From an uncultured Megasphaera sp. (GTDB lineage Bacteria; Bacillota; Negativicutes; Veillonellales; Megasphaeraceae): a stretch of 36,001 nt of DNA. The notes under the pieces are model-generated. The model saw nothing but the letters and a program-made list of their open reading frames with translations, did no database searches and was not told where the DNA came from. The stretch lies in assembly GCA_934193515.1 (NCBI GenBank), contig CAKPVJ010000019.1:1-36001 (forward strand), read 5' to 3'. This document shows, one piece after another, positions 31,101 through 36,001 of this stretch. Both the position numbers and the translations under genes were made by a program. Each line of letters starts with the position of its first letter. Position 1 is the stretch's first letter.

Positions 31101-32359
31101 ATGCGATTGAACACATTCTTTCCAGTGATGTAGACGAAGTTAAGGTACGCAACAACGATATCCGCGGCGTAGAAGTTACTGCCATTGTAGAAGGCAACGG
31201 TGTTATCGAACCGCTGGAAGAACGTATTGAAGGCCGTACAGCTGCAGAAACGCTTATCAACCCGAATACGGGCGAAGTTATTGTTCCTCTTAACGAAGAA
31301 ATTTCCGATGCAGCAGCTAAAGAAGTTGCTAAATATTATGATAAAGTACGTATCCGTTCCGTACTTACATGCCGCAGCCGCTATGGCGTTTGCGCAAAAT
31401 GTTATGGCCGTGACCTTGGCACAGGCGGAAAAGTCAATGTTGGCGAATCCGTTGGTACTATTGCGGCACAGTCCATTGGTGAACCGGGCACACAGCTGAC
31501 CATGCGTACGTTCCATACTGGCGGCGTTGCATCTGCTGGCGATATTACACAAGGTCTTCCGCGTGTCGAAGAATTGTTTGAAGCACGTAAACCAAAGGGC
31601 AATGCTATTGTTACGGAAATTGACGGCGTAGTATCTATTACCGAAAAAGAAGATCATCACGATATCAACATTGTCCATGTTGTCGGCAAAGATGGGGAAG
31701 AACGGAGCTATACCATTCCGTACGGTTCTCACTTAGTTGTCCATGAAGGCGATGAAATTACTAAAGGAAGCCGTATTACTTCCGGCTCCATTAACCCGCA
31801 TGATATTCTTCACATTTTAGGTGTAGAAGCGACACAGCGGTATCTCGTATACGAAGTACAGAAAGTATACAAATCTCAAGGTGTTGGCATCAACGATAAA
31901 CACATTGAAGTTATTGTTCGTCAAATGCTTCGCAAGATGAAAGTCGAAGATGCCGGAGATGCTGATTTGCTGCCGGGAGATTATGTAGATGTTAATGTAT
32001 TTGAAGATACAAACCGCCGCATTAAGGCAGCCAACGGCAAACCTGTCATTGGCAAGCCCATGCTCCTTGGCATTACCAAGGCTGCGTTGGCTACGGAATC
32101 CTTCTTGTCGGCAGCATCCTTCCAGGAAACAACACGTGTACTTACGGATGCAGCGATTAAAGGCAAAATCGATCCCCTTCTGGGTCTTAAAGAAAATGTC
32201 ATTATCGGCAAGCTGATTCCGGCAGGTACCGGCATGAGCCGTTACCGCAAGGTAAAAGTAGTAAAAACCGTACCGACTATTTCATATGAAGACGAAGACG
32301 GCAATCCAGTGGATGTATCCGAAGCCAGTGAAACTAACGCTCCGGAAGCAGGACACTAA
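28106..32359 (+). CDS. rpoC: DNA-directed RNA polymerase subunit beta'
   Basis: This 1417-residue protein is the beta' subunit. The N-terminal zinc site is CHCGKYKRIRYKGVVCDRCG near residue 58. The magnesium-binding active site NADFDGDQMA is at about 447-456. The bridge helix and trigger loop region includes SGARGNKQQIRQVAGMRGLM near 770. A second zinc-type site CRSRYGVCAKCYG lies near 1090. It starts with GTG, with AAGGGAGC 7 nt upstream. The length is somewhat greater than the B. subtilis protein and near that of E. coli. A strong terminator follows. A long open frame on the opposite strand (30095-31732) is a by-product of codon usage. Confidence 0.98.
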   Translation: MLDVNEFDSMRIGLASPEKILEWSHGEVKKPETINYRTLKPEKDGLFCERIFGPTKDWECHCGKYKRIRYKGVVCDRCGVEVTRAKVRRERMGHIKLATPVSHIWYFKGIPSRMGLILDISPRSLEKVLYFASYIVLDPGDTPLTKKQLLTETEYRQYLDMYGDKFRVGMGAAAVKELLQDLDLDALDKKLRDDLRDSSGQRRVRAIRRLEVVEAFRHSGNKPEWMVMDVIPVIPPELRPMVQLDGGRFATSDLNDLYRRVINRNNRLSRLLELGAPDIIVRNEKRMLQEAVDALIDNGRRGRPVTGPGNRPLKSLSDMLKGKQGRFRQNLLGKRVDYSGRSVIVVGPELKMHQCGLPKEMALELFKPFVMKKLVEKGIATNIKNAKKKVERVSNEVWDVLEDVIKEHPVLLNRAPTLHRLGIQAFEPILWEGRAIKLHPLVCTAFNADFDGDQMACHLPLSVEAQSEARTLMLSAHNILAPKDGKPVAVPTQDMVLGAYYLTLVKPGAMGEGKMFSNYDEVMLAYDAKVIDIEALIKVRIPGHGLIETTAGKLLYNFQIYEPLRLYHTDKVMVFDNPEDTKFAYENGVIDSTHLIKIKQRDGRILDYGFSQLKAEFGVDLLSVRPLPAHKIDKEAVAAFKEGKEFVDVDCLGVLMSKKQIGKLVDACFHLVGNTKTAALLDRIKAIGYHYARQAGMSIAISDIQIPEEKWEILGAADKQVQNVSKMYLRGLITEDERYRKTCAIWEKATDDVTEVMMDNMDPFNSIFMMADSGARGNKQQIRQVAGMRGLMADPSGRIIDLPIKANFREGLSVLDYFTSSHGARKGLADTALRTADSGYLTRRLVDVSQDVIVREDDCDVFGIDLVRERARLASSCRQAVNLLRDKLIDRVLAREAVDPETQEVVFPQGHLLTTDDMDTIIEHKLPKIYLQGSQMDINDDMNHTNLIETVTLGAPEEGFRAVIRKSMVDNMLGKTIESDVIDSNGMEICAAGTPLTEDAIEHILSSDVDEVKVRNNDIRGVEVTAIVEGNGVIEPLEERIEGRTAAETLINPNTGEVIVPLNEEISDAAAKEVAKYYDKVRIRSVLTCRSRYGVCAKCYGRDLGTGGKVNVGESVGTIAAQSIGEPGTQLTMRTFHTGGVASAGDITQGLPRVEELFEARKPKGNAIVTEIDGVVSITEKEDHHDINIVHVVGKDGEERSYTIPYGSHLVVHEGDEITKGSRITSGSINPHDILHILGVEATQRYLVYEVQKVYKSQGVGINDKHIEVIVRQMLRKMKVEDAGDADLLPGDYVDVNVFEDTNRRIKAANGKPVIGKPMLLGITKAALATESFLSAASFQETTRVLTDAAIKGKIDPLLGLKENVIIGKLIPAGTGMSRYRKVKVVKTVPTISYEDEDGNPVDVSEASETNAPEAGH

Positions 32360-32368
32360 GAAAATATA

Positions 32369-32403
32369 CAAACAGAGGCTTGGCAACAAGTCTCTGTTTT
32401 TTT
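32369..32403 (+). terminator. Terminator of the rpoBC operon
   Basis: A 12-bp stem, AACAGAGGCTTG with CAAGTCTCTGTT, has a GCAA tetraloop and one G-U pair. A run of seven or more T follows directly. It separates rpoBC from the str operon. Confidence 0.92.
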
Positions 32404-32476
32404 GCGCTTTAATTGATACACACGGGCAAGTGTAATAAAAAATGTTGTAGTTACGCAGTTTTTACGAAAAAACTCA

Positions 32477-32505
32477 TTGACATACTAAGGACGTAATGCT
32501 AAAAT
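32477..32505 (+). promoter_or_regulatory. Promoter of the L7Ae-rpsL-rpsG-fusA-tuf operon
   Basis: A consensus TTGACA (32477-32482) is followed after 17 bp by TAAAAT (32500-32505) with an extended TGC. The first start codon is about 50 nt past the predicted transcription start. Confidence 0.85.
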
Positions 32506-32562
32506 ATCTAAGTGCCGCAGTGAATGCTGCGTCCAATTATGAAAAGTAAGGAGTGATGTTTC

Positions 32563-32808
32563 GTGAGCTTAGATCTCGTAAGCGGTGCCCGCAAGACAGT
32601 AGGGGCAAAGCAAACGCTGAAAGCAATGAAACGAAACGAAGTCACCCAGCTGTATGTTGCAAAAGACTGTGATGAACAAGTCGGAAAGCCGCTTATCATG
32701 TGCGCACAGGAAATGGGAATCCCATTGGATCGTTCGTATTCTATGATGGAACTCGGTATGGCTTGCCGCATTAAAGTCAAGGCAGCAGCCGTTGGTTTAC
32801 TTAAATAA
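32563..32808 (+). CDS. L7Ae/L30e/S12e family ribosomal protein (YbxF/RplGB type)
   Basis: This 81-residue protein is a small kink-turn RNA-binding protein of the L7Ae family, like B. subtilis YbxF, which also sits between rpoC and rpsL. Family features are ARKTVGAKQTLKAMKRNEV near residue 9, LYVAKDCDEQV near 30 and the C-terminal LGMACRIKVKAAAVGLLK. It starts with GTG after AAGGAG at about 10 nt. It probably binds rRNA or other kink-turn RNAs. Its exact role in bacteria is not settled. Confidence 0.9.
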   Translation: MSLDLVSGARKTVGAKQTLKAMKRNEVTQLYVAKDCDEQVGKPLIMCAQEMGIPLDRSYSMMELGMACRIKVKAAAVGLLK

Positions 32809-32814
32809 TTTTGG

Positions 32815-32852
32815 TAGTATCATCTAACGGATTTAATCCGGTGATGATTACA
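32815..32852 (+). promoter_or_regulatory. Hairpin in the spacer before rpsL
   Basis: CATC (32821-32824) pairs with GATG (32843-32846), and CGGAT (32828-32832) with ATCCG (32836-32840) around a 3-nt loop. It lies in the 79-nt gap between the L7Ae-type gene and rpsL. It could be a ribosomal-protein binding site for feedback control, but that is inference. Confidence 0.4.
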
Positions 32853-32887
32853 TTATAAATCTAATTGTTTGGAGAGGAGGTGCCCAT

Positions 32888-33259
32888 ATGCCAACAATCA
32901 GCCAATTAGTTCGTAAGGGTCGTCAGGATTCCGTAACGAAATCCACAGCACCGGCTTTGAAAAACTGCCCGCAGAAACGCGGTGTTTGCACTCGTGTGTA
33001 CACAGCTACACCGAAAAAACCTAACTCTGCTTTGCGTAAAGTTGCCCGTGTTCGTTTGACGAACTCCATCGAAGTAACTGCTTATATTCCTGGCATTGGT
33101 CACAATTTACAGGAACACAGTGTTGTATTAATCAGAGGCGGTCGTGTCAAAGACCTTCCTGGTGTACGTTATCACATCGTCCGCGGTGCCTTGGATACAG
33201 CTGGCGTAGCAGATCGTCAGCAGTCCCGTTCTAAATACGGCGCTAAAAAAGGTAAATAA
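32888..33259 (+). CDS. rpsL: 30S ribosomal protein S12
   Basis: This 123-residue protein is S12, which sits at the decoding centre. It shows the full family sequence, including TPKKPNSALRKVARVRL near residue 40 and LIRGGRVKDLPGVRYHIVRG near 80. The lysines altered in classical streptomycin-resistant mutants are both wild type. AGGAGG lies 6 nt before the ATG. It is the second gene of the str operon. Confidence 0.98.
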   Translation: MPTISQLVRKGRQDSVTKSTAPALKNCPQKRGVCTRVYTATPKKPNSALRKVARVRLTNSIEVTAYIPGIGHNLQEHSVVLIRGGRVKDLPGVRYHIVRGALDTAGVADRQQSRSKYGAKKGK

Positions 33260-33317
33260 GAGTTACCGTATCAGAAGATGAAATTGATGACTTACATATC
33301 ATAAGGAGGAATTAGAC

Positions 33318-33788
33318 ATGCCAAGAAAAGGCCCAGTGCCGAAGCGTGATGTGCTGCCGGATCCGGTGTACCATTCCAAATTGGTAACACGCTTCATCAA
33401 TAAAGTTATGCTGGACGGTAAAAAAGGTGTCGCAGAAACCATCGTTTATGATGCATTCGACATCATCCGTTCTAAAATGAATAAAGATCCTTTAGAAGTT
33501 TTTGAACAGGCTCTTAACAATGTTATGCCTGTATTGGAAGTTCGTGCTCGTCGTGTAGGCGGCGCAAACTACCAGGTACCAGTCGAAGTTCGTGCTGACC
33601 GCCGTCTCTCCCTCGGTATCCGTTGGACTGTAGGCTATGCTCGTCAACGCGGCGAACGTACTATGAAAGAAAAGCTTGCTGCTGAATTAATGGATGCATT
33701 CAACAATACCGGCGCAGCTATTAAGAAAAAAGAAGATACCCATAAAATGGCTGAAGCAAATAAAGCTTTTGCACATTATCGTTGGTAA
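33318..33788 (+). CDS. rpsG: 30S ribosomal protein S7
   Basis: This 156-residue protein is S7, the organiser of the 30S head. MPRKGPVPKRDVLPDPVY opens the protein, followed by INKVMLDGKKGVAE and the RRVGGANYQVPVEVR block (about residues 76-90). AGGAGG precedes the ATG after a 58-nt spacer from rpsL, the spacer used for S7 feedback in E. coli. Whether that applies here is unknown. Confidence 0.98.
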   Translation: MPRKGPVPKRDVLPDPVYHSKLVTRFINKVMLDGKKGVAETIVYDAFDIIRSKMNKDPLEVFEQALNNVMPVLEVRARRVGGANYQVPVEVRADRRLSLGIRWTVGYARQRGERTMKEKLAAELMDAFNNTGAAIKKKEDTHKMAEANKAFAHYRW

Positions 33789-33824
33789 TTTAAGCTATTT
33801 TTTATTTGAGGAGTGGAAAAAACC

Positions 33825-35897
33825 GTGCCAAGAGAATTTTCTTTGGAAAAAACGAGAAACATTGGCATCATGGCTCACATCGATGCTGGTAAAACCACGA
33901 CAACAGAACGTATCCTTTTCTATACCGGCCGTGTTCATAAAATCGGCGAAGTTCATGATGGCGCAGCTACTATGGACTGGATGGCTCAGGAACAGGAACG
34001 TGGTATTACAATCACGTCCGCTGCTACGACAGCTCATTGGAAAGGTTACCGCATCAACATCATTGATACTCCGGGACACGTTGACTTCACCGTCGAAGTA
34101 GAACGCTCTCTCCGTGTACTTGATGGCTCTGTTGCTGTCTTCTCTGCTAAAGGCGGCGTTGAACCGCAGTCCGAAACAGTATGGCGTCAGGCTGAACATT
34201 ACCATGTTCCCCGTATCGCATTCGTCAACAAGATGGATACAACTGGTGCCGACTTCTTAAACGTTGTCGACATGATGAAAGACCGTCTTCAGGCAAATGC
34301 GGTAGCTATACAGCTTCCGATTGGTGCAGAAACAGAATTCCGTGGTATCATCGACCTCATCACGATGAAAGCTGAAGTATATGATGATGCTCTCGGTAAA
34401 GAAATCGAAATCGTTGATATTCCTGATGATATGAAAGAAGAAGCTGAAAAATATCATCAGATCATGATTGAAACCATCTGCGAAACAGATGACGATCTCA
34501 TGATGAAATATCTGGATGGCGAAGAACTTTCTATTGAAGATATTAAAACAGCAATCCGTAAAGCCGTCGTAACAAACAGATTGTTCCCTGTACTTTGCGG
34601 GTCTGCTTATAAAAATAAAGGGATTCAGATGCTTCTCGATGCTGTTGTCGACTACATGCCGTCACCGCTCGATATTCCTCCTGTTGACGGAACAGATCCG
34701 GACACAGGGGAAGAAGATCACCGTGAAACTGATGACAAAGCACCGTTCTCTGCTTTGGCATTTAAAATCATGGCTGACCCCTTTGTTGGTAAATTAGCTT
34801 TCTTCCGTATTTATTCCGGTACTCTTCAGGCCGGCACATACGTTTACAACTCCACTAAAGGAAAAAAAGAACGTGTTGGCCGTATCCTGCGTATGCATGC
34901 TAACCACCGTGAAGAAGTACAGGAAGCATATACAGGGGATATCGGTGCTATCGTCGGCTTGAAAGACACTACAACAGGTGATACTCTCTGCGATGAAAAA
35001 CATCCGATTATCCTTGAAAAGATGGAATTCCCAGATCCGGTTATTTCTGTTGCTGTTGAACCGAAAACAAAAGCTGACCAGGAAAAAATGGGTATTGCCC
35101 TTGCTCGTCTTGCTGAAGAAGATCCGACTTTTAAAGTTAAGACAGATGCAGAAACTGGCCAGACCATTATTTCCGGTATGGGCGAACTTCACCTTGATAT
35201 CATCGTTGACCGTATGTCCCGTGAATTTAAGGTAGACTGCAACGTCGGCAAACCGCAGGTTGCATATCGCGAAACCATTCGCAAAGATATCAAATCCCGT
35301 GGTTTCTTCAAACGTCAGTCCGGCGGCCGCGGCCAATATGGTGACTGCTGGCTCGAACTTATTCCGCAGGAACAGGGGAAAGGCTACGAATTTGAAAACA
35401 AAGTCGTTGGCGGCGCTATTCCTAAAGAATATATCGGTTCTGTTGAAGCAGGCGTAAAAGAAGCTATGGAAACAGGCGTACTTGCCGGCTTCCCGATGGT
35501 AGATATTAAAGTCGTCGTTTATGATGGTTCCTATCATGAAGTCGACTCCTCTGAAATGGCCTTCAAGATTGCAGGCTCTATGGGCTTCAAGGAAGGCGCA
35601 AGAAAAGCAGATCCGGTTCTTCTCGAACCGTATACTAAAGTCGAAGTTGTCGTTCCTGAAGAATACATGGGCGATGTAATCGGCGACTTAAACTCCCGCC
35701 GTGGTCGTGTAGAAGGTATGGAAATGCGCAGTGGCGCTGAACATATCAATGCATTTGTACCATTGGCTGAAATGTTTGGCTATGCAACGGATTTGCGTTC
35801 TAAAACGCAGGGCCGTGGCGTTTATACAATGACTTTTGACCACTACGAAGAAGTTCCTAAAAACGTAGCTGAAAAAGTCATCAGCGACAAAGGCTAA
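33825..35897 (+). CDS. fusA: Translation elongation factor G
   Basis: This 690-residue GTPase drives ribosomal translocation. The G1 motif AHIDAGKTT, the G2 region RGITITSAAT, G3 DTPGHVDFT and G4 NKMD are all present in the first 140 residues. Domain IV carries YRETIRKDIKSRGFFKRQSG, and GGRGQYGDCWLEL follows. The start is the GTG at 33825, because AGGAG lies 12 nt upstream and MPREFSLEKTRNIGIMAHID is the usual beginning. A GTG at 33813 directly abuts the binding site and is rejected. It is followed after 30 bp by tuf. Confidence 0.97.
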   Translation: MPREFSLEKTRNIGIMAHIDAGKTTTTERILFYTGRVHKIGEVHDGAATMDWMAQEQERGITITSAATTAHWKGYRINIIDTPGHVDFTVEVERSLRVLDGSVAVFSAKGGVEPQSETVWRQAEHYHVPRIAFVNKMDTTGADFLNVVDMMKDRLQANAVAIQLPIGAETEFRGIIDLITMKAEVYDDALGKEIEIVDIPDDMKEEAEKYHQIMIETICETDDDLMMKYLDGEELSIEDIKTAIRKAVVTNRLFPVLCGSAYKNKGIQMLLDAVVDYMPSPLDIPPVDGTDPDTGEEDHRETDDKAPFSALAFKIMADPFVGKLAFFRIYSGTLQAGTYVYNSTKGKKERVGRILRMHANHREEVQEAYTGDIGAIVGLKDTTTGDTLCDEKHPIILEKMEFPDPVISVAVEPKTKADQEKMGIALARLAEEDPTFKVKTDAETGQTIISGMGELHLDIIVDRMSREFKVDCNVGKPQVAYRETIRKDIKSRGFFKRQSGGRGQYGDCWLELIPQEQGKGYEFENKVVGGAIPKEYIGSVEAGVKEAMETGVLAGFPMVDIKVVVYDGSYHEVDSSEMAFKIAGSMGFKEGARKADPVLLEPYTKVEVVVPEEYMGDVIGDLNSRRGRVEGMEMRSGAEHINAFVPLAEMFGYATDLRSKTQGRGVYTMTFDHYEEVPKNVAEKVISDKG

Positions 35898-35927
35898 TAA
35901 TTTTAATTACATTGGAGGAACTGCAAA

Positions 35928-36001
35928 ATGGCTAAAGAACATTACGAAAGAACCAAACCGCATGTTAACATTGGTACTATCGGTCACGTTGACCATGGTA
36001 A
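35928..36001 (+). CDS. tuf: Translation elongation factor Tu (5' fragment, runs off the window)
   Basis: The last 74 bases encode [20 protein letters not shown] followed by VDHGK, the unmistakable EF-Tu N-terminus including the start of the G1 phosphate-binding loop. GGAGG lies 9 nt upstream of the ATG. The gene continues past the window edge, so it is incomplete only by truncation of the window. Its place after fusA is the normal str operon order. Confidence 0.95.

Noticed and set aside
30095..31732. 545-residue open frame antisense to rpoC
   Set aside because: It lies wholly opposite a certain gene, has a Cys/Asn/Phe-rich composition typical of the complement of biased codons, and has no ribosome binding site.
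1..36001. CRISPR arrays, prophage, rRNA genes, replication origin
   Set aside because: No spaced repeat array, phage genes, rRNA sequence or DnaA-box cluster was seen anywhere in the window.

Overview
The window looks like chromosomal DNA of an anaerobic, lactate-fermenting Negativicutes bacterium, most likely Megasphaera or a close Veillonellaceae relative. The grounds are a complete acrylate-pathway gene cluster, a propionate CoA-transferase that resembles from memory the Megasphaera elsdenii enzyme in length and motifs, a butyryl-CoA-dehydrogenase-like reductase of the Megasphaera type, and Firmicutes-style ribosome binding sites, promoters and class III fructose bisphosphatase. No database search was possible, so the genus is an inference.

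Layout. (1) 1-920: a Rpn/PD-(D/E)XK family gene on the minus strand, bounded by a terminator and preceded by an 11-bp tandem repeat. (2) 1095-8540: a six-gene minus-strand operon, pct - tandem VOC protein - dehydratase activator - two 2-hydroxyacyl-CoA dehydratase subunits - acyl-CoA dehydrogenase. Together these can activate lactate to lactoyl-CoA, dehydrate it to acryloyl-CoA and reduce that to propionyl-CoA. The tandem methylmalonyl-CoA-epimerase-like protein has no assigned role in the standard pathway and is the best new-function candidate here. (3) 8540-12640: a noncoding stretch with repeated palindromes, a ketopantoate reductase-like gene, a DUF554 membrane protein, a small exported protein and an alpha/beta hydrolase. 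(4) 12640-17360: a structured RNA-like element, tRNA-Gly(CCC), a type 4 uracil-DNA glycosylase translationally coupled to a YbaK-type deacylase, and a divergent operon of nitrilase-family amidase, AEC permease and M20 amidohydrolase. (5) 17361-22714: glutamate dehydrogenase, class III fructose-1,6-bisphosphatase, a second copy of the structured element, and NhaA antiporter. (6) 22764-36001: tyrS, rpoB, rpoC, an L7Ae-type ribosomal protein, rpsL, rpsG, fusA and the first codons of tuf.

The two most notable observations are the fused double epimerase-like protein inside the acrylate operon, which could interconvert the stereoisomers of lactoyl-CoA, and a pair of roughly 100-nt elements (12647-12746 and 21212-21309). 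These two share short conserved blocks and keep the same nested stems with compensatory base changes, which is what an uncharacterised RNA family would look like. The rpoBC operon is also unusual in being headed by its own strong promoter and an intrinsic terminator (a possible attenuator), with tyrS rather than rplJ-rplL upstream.
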